DNA of 18,264 bases from Campylobacteraceae bacterium. Its GTDB lineage: Bacteria; Campylobacterota; Campylobacteria; Campylobacterales; Sulfurospirillaceae. A program made the position numbers and the translations under genes. The first letter of the stretch is position 1, and each line of letters begins with the position of its first letter. The stretch is from NCBI GenBank assembly GCA_027055635.1, contig JALUMZ010000334.1:1-18264 (forward strand), in the 5' to 3' direction. The notes beneath the pieces are model-generated. The model had not been told where the DNA came from. It worked only from the letters and a program-made list of their open reading frames with translations, and did not search any database. Shown here piece by piece: positions 1 to 5,262 of the stretch.

Positions 1-11
1 CTCCCGCTCCA
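1..11 (+). tRNA. tRNA-Gly, 3' end only (cut by window edge)
   Basis: The first 11 bases read CTCCCGC-T-CCA, which is a 7-nt acceptor 3' strand, a T discriminator and an encoded CCA tail. A U73 discriminator with a CCCGC acceptor strand is typical of bacterial tRNA-Gly, which begins GCGGG. Position directly ahead of tRNA-Thr(GGT) and tuf fits glyT in the thrU-tyrU-glyT-thrT-tufB order of E. coli. The anticodon lies outside the window, so the glycine identity is inferred from the acceptor end and the gene order. Confidence 0.65.
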
Positions 12-66
12 GATTTTATTTACTGGGAGCTGTTGAATTTTTTCTCTTTTTATTATTGCGAATAAG

Positions 67-95
67 TTCACTGCTCTAATCATTAAATATATAAT
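67..95 (+). promoter_or_regulatory. Candidate sigma-70 promoter for tRNA-Thr and tuf
   Basis: TTCACT at 67-72 (4 of 6 matches to TTGACA) and a perfect TATAAT at 90-95 are separated by 17 bases. The surroundings are AT-rich. Transcription would start near 102, about 40 bases before tRNA-Thr. The spacer lies inside what looks like a tRNA operon, so this may be an internal promoter that boosts tuf or simply AT-rich spacer sequence. Confidence 0.45.
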
Positions 96-144
96 CATTT
101 TGTTATCATTGTTTGGAAAATAAGTTAGTTGATGAGCACTTTGG

Positions 145-219
<75 letters not shown>

Positions 220-295
220 TAACATTAAGAATAACCGTTTTATAATAATATATAAAACATAAAATATCATAAATTAAACCCTAACGGAGGAAGAA

Positions 296-1495
296 ATGGC
301 AAAGGAAAAGTATTCAAGAACGAAACCACATGTAAATGTAGGTACAATTGGTCATGTTGACCACGGTAAAACAACTCTAACAGCTGCAATTTCAGCAGTA
401 CTATCAAGCAAAGGTCTAGCAGATTTTAAAGACTTCGATGGTATAGATAATGCACCAGAAGAGAGAGAAAGAGGAATCACAATTGCAACTTCTCATATAG
501 AATATGAGACAGATAATCGTCACTATGCACATGTTGATTGTCCTGGTCACGCGGATTATGTTAAAAATATGATTACAGGTGCTGCTCAAATGGATGGTGC
601 TATTTTAGTTGTTTCTGCAGCTGATGGTCCTATGCCACAAACTAGAGAGCACATTTTGCTTTCTCGCCAAGTCGGTGTTCCTTATATAGTAGTATTTATG
701 AATAAATCAGATATGGTTGATGATGAAGAGTTACTAGAATTGGTAGAGATGGAAATAAGAGAACTACTTAGTGAATATGACTTCCCGGGTGATGATACTC
801 CAATCGTTGCAGGCTCAGCTCTAAAGGCTCTTGAAGAAGCAAAAGCTGGTACTGTTGGTGAGTGGGGAGAAAAAATATTAGAATTAATGGCTGAAGTTGA
901 TGCTTATATCCCAACTCCAGTAAGAGATACTGATCAAGATTTCTTGATGCCAGTTGAAGATGTTTTCTCAATTTCAGGTCGTGGTACAGTTGTAACAGGT
1001 AGAATTGAAAAAGGTACAATCAAAGTTGGTGAAGAGATAGAAATCGTAGGTATCAAAGATACTCAAAAAACAACAGTAACCGGTGTTGAAATGTTCCACA
1101 AAGAGATGGATCAAGGTGAAGCTGGCGATAACTGTGGTATCCTTCTTAGAGGAACAAAAAAAGAAGATGTTGAAAGAGGTATGGTTCTTTGTAAGCCAGG
1201 CTCAATCACTCCTCATACAAACTTTGAAGCTGAAGTTTATATCCTTAGTAAGGAAGAGGGTGGAAGACATACACCATTCTTTAATAACTATAGACCACAA
1301 TTTTATGTAAGAACTACAGATGTTACAGGTTCAATCACACTACCTGAGGGTACTGAGATGGTTATGCCAGGTGATAATGTTAAGATTAATGTAGAGTTGA
1401 TCACTCCAATTGCATTGGATGAAGGTACTAGATTCGCAATCCGTGAGGGTGGTAGAACTGTTGGTGCTGGTGTCGTTTCAAAAATAAATAAATAA
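296..1495 (+). CDS. tuf: Elongation factor Tu
   Basis: EF-Tu is the cytoplasmic GTPase that carries aminoacyl-tRNA to the ribosomal A site. The product is 399 residues, normal for the family. G1 GHVDHGKT is at residues 19-26, the switch II DCPGH at 81-85, NKSD (guanine specificity) at 136-139 and SAL at 174-176. The N-terminal third is the G domain, followed by beta-barrel domains II and III. The start is fixed by GGAGG at 286-290. A TATAAT-like box at 241-246 in the tRNA-Thr/tuf spacer could be a second promoter but has no clear -35. A perfect hairpin follows the stop codon. The downstream rpsL-rpsG-fusA cluster carries no tuf, so this may be the only copy; the window cannot show that. Confidence 0.98.
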   Translation: MAKEKYSRTKPHVNVGTIGHVDHGKTTLTAAISAVLSSKGLADFKDFDGIDNAPEERERGITIATSHIEYETDNRHYAHVDCPGHADYVKNMITGAAQMDGAILVVSAADGPMPQTREHILLSRQVGVPYIVVFMNKSDMVDDEELLELVEMEIRELLSEYDFPGDDTPIVAGSALKALEEAKAGTVGEWGEKILELMAEVDAYIPTPVRDTDQDFLMPVEDVFSISGRGTVVTGRIEKGTIKVGEEIEIVGIKDTQKTTVTGVEMFHKEMDQGEAGDNCGILLRGTKKEDVERGMVLCKPGSITPHTNFEAEVYILSKEEGGRHTPFFNNYRPQFYVRTTDVTGSITLPEGTEMVMPGDNVKINVELITPIALDEGTRFAIREGGRTVGAGVVSKINK

Positions 1496-1502
1496 GTTTT
1501 AA

Positions 1503-1532
1503 AAACAGAAGAGTCAAAAGACTCTTCTGTTT
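1503..1532 (+). terminator. Perfect 13-bp hairpin after tuf; possible attenuator or processing site
   Basis: Bases 1503-1515 pair with 1520-1532 without mismatch around an AAAA loop. The core is ACAGAAGAGTC/GACTCTTCTGT. It starts 8 bases after the tuf stop and ends 19 bases before rpmG. The downstream sequence TTGATATAG is not a U-run, so full intrinsic termination is doubtful. Partial termination, an RNase III site or protection of the tuf mRNA 3' end are all possible. Confidence 0.55.
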
Positions 1533-1551
1533 GATATAGAAGGAAAATTCA

Positions 1552-1710
1552 ATGACAATTAAAATAGGTCTAAAATGTAGCGAGTGTGGTGACATAAACT
1601 ATACTACTACAAAAAATAGTAAAACAAATACTGAAAAGTTAGAGTTAAGCAAGTATTGTCCAAGACTAAAAAAACATACAATACATAAAGAAGTAAAATT
1701 AAAGAGTTAA
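1552..1710 (+). CDS. rpmG: 50S ribosomal protein L33
   Basis: This 52-residue basic protein reads MTIKIGLKCSECGD at the start and YCPRLKKHT near residues 35-43, matching bacterial L33, a small protein of the large subunit near the E site. C9 and C12 form a zinc-ribbon knuckle and C36 is a third cysteine. The fourth ligand position of four-cysteine L33 (expected at 39) is leucine, so zinc binding may use another residue or be lost. AAGGA lies 8-12 bases before the ATG. The place between tuf and tRNA-Trp, ahead of secE-nusG, is conserved in Campylobacterota and many other bacteria. Confidence 0.93.
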   Translation: MTIKIGLKCSECGDINYTTTKNSKTNTEKLELSKYCPRLKKHTIHKEVKLKS

Positions 1711-1734
1711 GAGTAAAAACTTAACTCATAATGT

Positions 1735-1811
<77 letters not shown>

Positions 1812-1829
1812 CTAGTCTAAGGTGATACA

Positions 1830-2009
1830 ATGGAAAAATTTAAAAGTTATTATCAACAAGCCAAATTAGAGTTATCTAAAGTAATCTTTCCTACAAAAGA
1901 TCAAATTAGAAATGCTTTTATATCTGTATTTGTTGTTGTTGCGGCAGTCTCATTGTTTTTAGCTGTAATTGACATGATTATGTCTTTTACATTATCAAAT
2001 ATAATATAG
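1830..2009 (+). CDS. secE: Preprotein translocase subunit SecE
   Basis: SecE is the small essential subunit that clamps SecY in the inner-membrane translocon. The 59-residue product is of the short, single-span type found in most bacteria outside the E. coli group. An amphipathic cytoplasmic segment (about residues 1-27, with KVIFPTKDQ) precedes one hydrophobic span at about 29-50. AAGGTGAT at 1819-1826 is a strong ribosome-binding site close to the ATG. nusG follows after only 10 bases, the usual secE-nusG pair. Confidence 0.93.
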   Translation: MEKFKSYYQQAKLELSKVIFPTKDQIRNAFISVFVVVAAVSLFLAVIDMIMSFTLSNII

Positions 2010-2019
2010 CAGGTAAGTT

Positions 2020-2550
2020 ATGTCACATAAATGGTATGCTATACAAACATATGCTGGAAGTGAACAGAGTGTAAAGAGAGCAATCGAGACTCTAGTTAGA
2101 GATAACGGAGTTGAAGAAAAACTTAAAAATATACTTGTACCTACGGAAGATGTTATAGAAGTTAAAAATGGTGAGAAAAAAATCACTGAAAGAAGTATCT
2201 ATCCAGGATATGCTTTTATTGAGATTGATTTAGATACTGCACTTTGGCAAAAAATCCAGTCACTTCCAAAAGTTGGAAGATTTATTGGAGAGTCTAAGAG
2301 GCCAACTCCACTTAGCGAAAAAGATATAAGTGTCATACTTGAAAAAGTAGAAAAAAGAGGCGCTCCAAAACCAAAAATATTTTTTGAAAACGGAGAGAGT
2401 GTTAGAATCACAGAAGGTCCTTTTGCTAACTTTACAGGCATGGTTGAAGAGTATGATATGGAACATGGAAAACTTAGACTAAATGTATCAATATTTGGAA
2501 GAAGTACACCTGTTGAGATATTGTATTCACAAGTTGAGAAAATAGTTTAA
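2020..2550 (+). CDS. nusG: Transcription termination/antitermination factor NusG
   Basis: NusG binds the RNA polymerase clamp and links it to the ribosome (through S10) or to Rho. The 176 residues match the usual length of about 180. The N-terminal NGN domain covers about residues 1-110, including WYAIQTYAGSE at 5-15 and YPGYAFIE at 61-68. The KOW domain follows at about 124-176, with GESVRITEGPF at 125-135. It starts 10 bases after secE and ends 10 bases before a 15-bp hairpin. The 212-base gap to rplK is rich in structure. Confidence 0.97.
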   Translation: MSHKWYAIQTYAGSEQSVKRAIETLVRDNGVEEKLKNILVPTEDVIEVKNGEKKITERSIYPGYAFIEIDLDTALWQKIQSLPKVGRFIGESKRPTPLSEKDISVILEKVEKRGAPKPKIFFENGESVRITEGPFANFTGMVEEYDMEHGKLRLNVSIFGRSTPVEILYSQVEKIV

Positions 2551-2559
2551 TAGTTTAAA

Positions 2560-2598
2560 ATTGATTATATTAATCTCTTGAGTATTGATATAATCAAT
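2560..2598 (+). promoter_or_regulatory. 15-bp hairpin directly after nusG
   Basis: Bases 2560-2574 pair with 2584-2598 over 15 positions with a single G-U wobble, around the 9-base loop CTCTTGAGT. The stem is AT-rich and no U-run follows, so it is more likely an mRNA-stability or processing element at the 3' end of nusG than an intrinsic terminator. The right arm contains TGATATAAT, so the same DNA may serve as a promoter. Confidence 0.5.
2586..2594 (+). promoter_or_regulatory. Candidate extended -10 promoter for the rplK operon
   Basis: TGATATAAT is an extended -10 (TG-n-TATAAT) with a perfect hexamer at 2589-2594. No good -35 stands at 16-18 bases upstream, which is tolerated for extended -10 promoters and common in Campylobacterota. 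A separate promoter before rplK exists in E. coli, so a start near 2601 would be plausible here. It overlaps the hairpin after nusG. Confidence 0.35.
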
Positions 2599-2614
2599 CA
2601 ATAAATTAAGAAAG

Positions 2615-2651
2615 ATGTAAACACTCTCGTCAAAGGCGTAGCTTTAGTGAG
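2615..2651 (+). repeat. Intergenic leader repeat, type A copy 1 (nusG-rplK gap)
   Basis: This 37-base block begins ATGTAAACACTCTCG and ends AGCTTTAGTGAG. It matches the copy at 2662-2698 at 36 of 37 positions (T2630 against C2677). A mini-hairpin around TCAAAGG and CACT/AGTG pairing can form within it. Copy 1 is not followed by its own second hairpin. Same orientation as the genes. Confidence 0.85.
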
Positions 2652-2661
2652 GAAGTTTGAA

Positions 2662-2698
2662 ATGTAAACACTCTCGCCAAAGGCGTAGCTTTAGTGAG
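2662..2698 (+). repeat. Intergenic leader repeat, type A copy 2 (nusG-rplK gap)
   Basis: Near-identical direct repeat of 2615-2651, offset by 47 bases. Here the inner palindrome is perfect: CGCC-AAA-GGCG. It is followed at once by the hairpin at 2704-2730. The stretch 2676-2706 also matches the rpoB-rpoC gap (9451-9481) at 28 of 31 positions, which shows that the repeat is dispersed through the operon. Confidence 0.85.
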
Positions 2699-2703
2699 AT
2701 GAA

Positions 2704-2730
2704 TTTGATATGGGCTTCGCCCATATCAAA
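2704..2730 (+). promoter_or_regulatory. Perfect 12-bp hairpin in the rplK leader
   Basis: TTTGATATGGGC pairs perfectly with GCCCATATCAAA around TTC. It lies 32 bases before the rplK ATG, downstream of repeat copy 2. Its core GGGC-TTC-GCCC is analogous to the GC-TTT-GC cores of the hairpins in the rplJ-rplL and rpoB-rpoC gaps. No U-run follows, so it is not a classic terminator. L1 represses rplK-rplA translation in E. coli through this leader; whether this hairpin is an L1 site is unknown. Confidence 0.6.
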
Positions 2731-2762
2731 GAAGAAATATAAATAGAAAGAAGGATAATTAG

Positions 2763-3188
2763 ATGGCTAAAAAGGTAATTGGCGAAATAAAATTACAAAT
2801 TGCAGCAGCAAAAGCAAATCCATCACCTCCTGTTGGTCCAGCTCTTGGTCAGCAAGGTGTGAACATAATGGAATTTTGTAAAGCTTTTAACGAAAAAACA
2901 AAAGACATGATGGGCTATAATATTCCAGTTGTTATTACTGTGTATGCTGATAGAAGTTTTACTTTTATCACTAAGCAACCACCAGCAAGTGATTTGATTA
3001 AAAAAGCTGCAGGTATAACAAAAGGCAGTGATAATCCACTAAAAAATAAGATTGCTAATTTGACAAAAGATCAAATATTAGAGATTGTAGAGAAAAAAAT
3101 AGCTGATCTCAATACTGATGATAGAGAAGCTGCTTCAAAAATTATTGAAGGTAGTGCTAGAAGTATGGGTATAACAGTTTCACAATAG
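2763..3188 (+). CDS. rplK: 50S ribosomal protein L11
   Basis: L11 binds the GTPase-associated region of 23S rRNA, beside the L10-L12 stalk, and takes part in factor-dependent GTP hydrolysis and stringent-response signalling. The 141-residue product has the proline-rich N-terminal motif PPVGPALGQQGVNI at residues 22-35 and a C-terminal rRNA-binding domain from about residue 70 ending in SARSMGITV. Length equals the family norm. AAGGAT at 2751-2756 fixes the start. It heads the rplK-rplA-rplJ-rplL set and is followed by rplA after 56 bases. Confidence 0.98.
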   Translation: MAKKVIGEIKLQIAAAKANPSPPVGPALGQQGVNIMEFCKAFNEKTKDMMGYNIPVVITVYADRSFTFITKQPPASDLIKKAAGITKGSDNPLKNKIANLTKDQILEIVEKKIADLNTDDREAASKIIEGSARSMGITVSQ

Positions 3189-3200
3189 ATTTAAACCTTA

Positions 3201-3220
3201 ACCACTAAGGATGTAGTGGT
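3201..3220 (+). promoter_or_regulatory. Small hairpin in the rplK-rplA gap
   Basis: ACCACTA at 3201-3207 pairs perfectly with TAGTGGT at 3214-3220 around a 6-base loop. It lies between the rplK stop and the rplA ribosome-binding site CGGAGA (3233-3238). CCTTA just upstream can pair with part of the loop as an alternative. Function is unknown; it may affect coupling of L1 to L11 translation. Confidence 0.4.
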
Positions 3221-3244
3221 AGCAAAAAATAGCGGAGAAATTAA

Positions 3245-3949
3245 ATGGCAAAAAAAGTAAGTAAGAGATTTCAAGAGGTACTTAAAAAAGTTGATCTTGA
3301 AAAAAAATATAGTATTGAAGAAGCATTAGCTAATATAAAAAATCTTGCAAGCGCAAAATTTGATGAGACAATTGAGATAGCTTTAAAACTGAATGTAGAT
3401 CCTAGACATGCCGACCAAATGGTAAGAGGCTCTGTTGTGCTTCCTGCAGGAACCGGTAAAAATGTAAAAGTTGCTGTTATAGCAAAAGATGTAAAGGCTG
3501 ATGAAGCAAAGGCTGCCGGAGCAGATTTGGTTGGTAGCGATGATCTGATAGCTGAGATTCAAGCCGGAAAAATTAACTTTGATGTACTTATCGCAACACC
3601 TAATATGATGGGTATGGTAGGTAAAGTAGGAAGAATTTTAGGACCAAAAGGTATAATGCCAAATCCTAAAACCGGTACTGTTACTATGGATGTGGCAAAA
3701 GCAGTTGAAAATTTTAAGGGCGGTCAAGTTAATTTTAGAGTTGACAAGCAAGGAAATATTCATGCAGGTATCGGAAAGATAAGCTTTACTGATGAGCAGA
3801 TAAAAGATAATTTTGAAACCTTTATAAAAGCTATAAACAAACATAAACCAGCAGCTTCAAAGGGAAAATACATAAAAAATGGTGCAATTTCACTGACTAT
3901 GAGTCCTTCAATTACACTAGATAACCAAGAACTTATAGATTTTAAATAG
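3245..3949 (+). CDS. rplA: 50S ribosomal protein L1
   Basis: L1 forms the mobile stalk next to the E site and in many bacteria also represses its own operon by binding the rplK leader. The 234-residue length equals that of E. coli L1. The hallmark GPKGIMPNPKTGTV is at residues 133-146 in the second domain; the first domain surrounds residues 40-70. The start is supported by CGGAGA seven bases before the ATG. A structured 116-base gap separates it from rplJ. Confidence 0.98.
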   Translation: MAKKVSKRFQEVLKKVDLEKKYSIEEALANIKNLASAKFDETIEIALKLNVDPRHADQMVRGSVVLPAGTGKNVKVAVIAKDVKADEAKAAGADLVGSDDLIAEIQAGKINFDVLIATPNMMGMVGKVGRILGPKGIMPNPKTGTVTMDVAKAVENFKGGQVNFRVDKQGNIHAGIGKISFTDEQIKDNFETFIKAINKHKPAASKGKYIKNGAISLTMSPSITLDNQELIDFK

Positions 3950-3956
3950 AAGTATT

Positions 3957-4051
3957 GGAGCATAATTGCTCTGATACATAATCTTTGATTGGAGATAGCC
4001 GAGGCTAAGGCTTAATTTGGATTTTTCCAGCTCTGCTTGAAATCACCAGTC
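3957..4051 (+). promoter_or_regulatory. Structured rplJ leader, candidate L10-L12 autoregulatory site
   Basis: The 116-base rplA-rplJ gap folds readily. A small hairpin GAGCA/TGCTC occupies 3958-3971. GATTGG at 3987-3992 can pair with CCAGTC at 4046-4051 to close a domain holding TAGC-CGAG-GCTA (3996-4006) and an imperfect hairpin around AGC-TCT-GCT (about 4022-4043). The ribosome-binding site AAAGGAG at 4054-4060 follows directly, so opening or closing the domain would be felt at initiation. In E. coli and other bacteria the L10-L12 complex represses translation from the rplJ leader. I see no decisive match to that consensus, so the role is inferred from position. Confidence 0.4.
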
Positions 4052-4065
4052 GGAAAGGAGAAAAA

Positions 4066-4551
4066 TTGACAAAAAGTAAAAAAGTTGAACTAGTTGAACA
4101 GCTAACTGAAAGCTTCAAAGCTTCCGACGCATTGATAGTTTGTGACTTTAAAGGCATAAATACAAAATCTCTTGAAGTATTGAGAAATAGTGCAAGAGAG
4201 AAAAATGTAGAAGTGCAAGTTGCCAAAAATACACTTGCAACTATCGCGATGAAAAATGCGCAGATAGAAGGCATAGAGTTAAAAGATACAAATATCTTTA
4301 TTTGGGGCGAAGATCAGTTGGATGTAACAAAAGTTGTTGCAAAGTTTGCTGAAACAAATAAAGTCTTTCAAATTAGAACAGGCTTTATCGCAGGAGAAAT
4401 CGCAGATGCTGCTAAGATTGAAGCTCTTTCCAAGTTACCATCAAGAGATGAACTTATCGGAATGTTGCTACAAACTTGGATGGCTCCTGTTACAAACTTT
4501 ACAATTGGTTTGGATGCTCTTAGAGCAAAAAAAGAAGAAGAGAGCGCATAA
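4066..4551 (+). CDS. rplJ: 50S ribosomal protein L10
   Basis: L10 anchors the L7/L12 dimers to the large subunit. The 161-residue protein has the rRNA- and L11-binding N-terminal domain (about 1-125, with ALIVCDFKGI and VAKNTLA) and a C-terminal helix for L12 dimers (about 130-161). The start codon is TTG, supported by AAAGGAG at 4054-4060 with 5-base spacing and by homology: the family begins with a short polar segment like MTKSKK. The weak start beside a structured leader fits a translationally controlled gene. The 223-base gap to rplL carries two repeat elements. Confidence 0.97.
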   Translation: MTKSKKVELVEQLTESFKASDALIVCDFKGINTKSLEVLRNSAREKNVEVQVAKNTLATIAMKNAQIEGIELKDTNIFIWGEDQLDVTKVVAKFAETNKVFQIRTGFIAGEIADAAKIEALSKLPSRDELIGMLLQTWMAPVTNFTIGLDALRAKKEEESA

Positions 4552-4590
4552 ATACAGGATTGTTTGGGAATTTACCTCCTAAATAAAAAG

Positions 4591-4655
4591 TTCTGACCGC
4601 AAGGTTTAGCTTTTGTAGAGTGTGACTTACTTGGGGAGCTTTGCTTCTAGGCAAG
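4591..4655 (+). repeat. Intergenic leader element B (rplJ-rplL gap)
   Basis: Bases 4591-4625 begin TTCTGACCGC and end GTAGAGTGTGA; they match 4675-4709 at 31 of 35 positions. ACC-GCAA-GGT inside can form a mini-hairpin. The second part, 4630-4655, is an imperfect hairpin with the core GAGC-TTT-GCTT and a three-base bulge. The layout matches the other leader elements. Upstream, 4552-4590 holds ACCTCCT, an anti-Shine-Dalgarno-like stretch with no clear partner. Confidence 0.7.
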
Positions 4656-4674
4656 ATGATGGTTAAACAAGGCT

Positions 4675-4737
4675 TTCTGACCGCTAGGTCAAGCTTTAGT
4701 AGAGTGTGAATTGGTTGAAGGCTTTGCCTTTAACCAA
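4675..4737 (+). repeat. Intergenic leader element C (rplJ-rplL gap)
   Basis: The second tandem element of this gap, 84 bases after element B. GACC-GCTA-GGTC forms the first mini-hairpin, then AGCTTTAGTAGAGTGTGA, then a 12-bp hairpin in which TTGGTTGAAGGC at 4711-4722 pairs with GCCTTTAACCAA at 4726-4737 (one G-U) around TTT. The arms differ from those of element B but remain complementary. The rplL ribosome-binding site AAGGA is 26 bases further on. Confidence 0.75.
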
Positions 4738-4774
4738 GATGACAATTAAATAAAAAAATATTAAGGAAAATAAT

Positions 4775-5146
4775 ATGGCAATAACTAAAGAAGATGTATT
4801 AGAATATATTTCAGGTCTTACAGTTCTTGAGCTAAGTGAATTAGTTAAAGAATTTGAAGAAAAATTTGGTGTATCAGCTGCACCAGTTATGGTTGCAGGT
4901 GCTGCTGGAGCTGGCGCTGCTGCTGAAGAAGAAAAAACAGAATTTGATGTAATTCTTAAAAGTGCAGGCGCTAAGAAGATAAATGCAATTAAAGTTGTTC
5001 GTGCTATTACTGGTCTTGGTCTTAAAGAGGCAAAAGAAGCAGTCGAAAGTGCTCCTACAACACTTAAAGAAGGTGTTTCAAAAGACGAAGCAGAAGATAT
5101 CAAAAAACAGATTGAAGAAGCTGGCGCAGAAGCTGAAGTTAAGTAA
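4775..5146 (+). CDS. rplL: 50S ribosomal protein L7/L12
   Basis: L7/L12 is the multicopy stalk protein that recruits and activates translational GTPases. The 123 residues include an N-terminal dimerisation helix pair (1-33), an alanine- and glycine-rich hinge (about 36-53) and the globular C-terminal domain (54-123), which holds the conserved factor-binding surface KKINAIKVVRAITGLGLKEA. Length and acidity are typical. AAGGA at 4763-4767 supports the start. The stoichiometry of about four to six copies per L10 needs higher output than rplJ, which gives a reason for regulatory structure in the preceding gap. Confidence 0.98.
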   Translation: MAITKEDVLEYISGLTVLELSELVKEFEEKFGVSAAPVMVAGAAGAGAAAEEEKTEFDVILKSAGAKKINAIKVVRAITGLGLKEAKEAVESAPTTLKEGVSKDEAEDIKKQIEEAGAEAEVK

Positions 5147-5153
5147 AACAAAA

Positions 5154-5176
5154 ACAGAGGAGATATTCTCCTCTGT
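5154..5176 (+). terminator. Perfect 10-bp hairpin in the rplL-rpoB gap, candidate attenuator
   Basis: ACAGAGGAGA at 5154-5163 pairs perfectly with TCTCCTCTGT at 5167-5176 around TAT. It stands 8 bases after the rplL stop and is followed by CTATATAGATAATTT, AT-rich but not a clean U-run. In E. coli a partial terminator and an RNase III site in this gap lower rpoBC expression relative to the ribosomal protein genes. Position and strength suggest the same role here. Confidence 0.55.
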
Positions 5177-5202
5177 CTATATAGATAATTTAGTCGTTAA
5201 GA

Positions 5203-5223
5203 TTTCTACAAGCTATGTAGAAA
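5203..5223 (+). promoter_or_regulatory. 8-bp hairpin in the rpoB leader
   Basis: TTTCTACA at 5203-5210 pairs with TGTAGAAA at 5216-5223 around AGCTA. It lies between the candidate attenuator and the rpoB ribosome-binding site GAGGT (5252-5256). With the upstream hairpin it could form a processing or translational-control unit for rpoB. No experimental parallel is visible from sequence. Confidence 0.4.
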
Positions 5224-5262
5224 AACTACTACCCTTTTCAAACAACTACACGAGGTAGACTC

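Noticed and set aside
6..49. GCTCC/GGGAGC hairpin followed by a T-rich run, resembling an intrinsic terminator
   Set aside because: The left arm is the 3' end of a tRNA-Gly (acceptor strand plus CCA), the stem has a bulge and the T-tract begins 7 bases away. The pairing is better explained by the tRNA.
4005..4274. Minus-strand 89-codon open frame over the rplJ leader and rplJ start
   Set aside because: Hydrophobic, low-complexity translation typical of the reverse of an AT-rich coding strand; no ribosome-binding site and no family; lies opposite a certain gene.
4574..4580. ACCTCCT, an anti-Shine-Dalgarno-like sequence in the rplJ-rplL gap
   Set aside because: The nearest ribosome-binding site, AAGGA of rplL, pairs over only four or five bases and lies beyond two strong local hairpins, so sequestration is not convincing.
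4696..5151. Minus-strand 151-codon open frame opposite rplL
   Set aside because: Almost exact mirror of rplL; serine- and alanine-rich translation comes from the alanine- and glutamate-rich rplL codons on the other strand.
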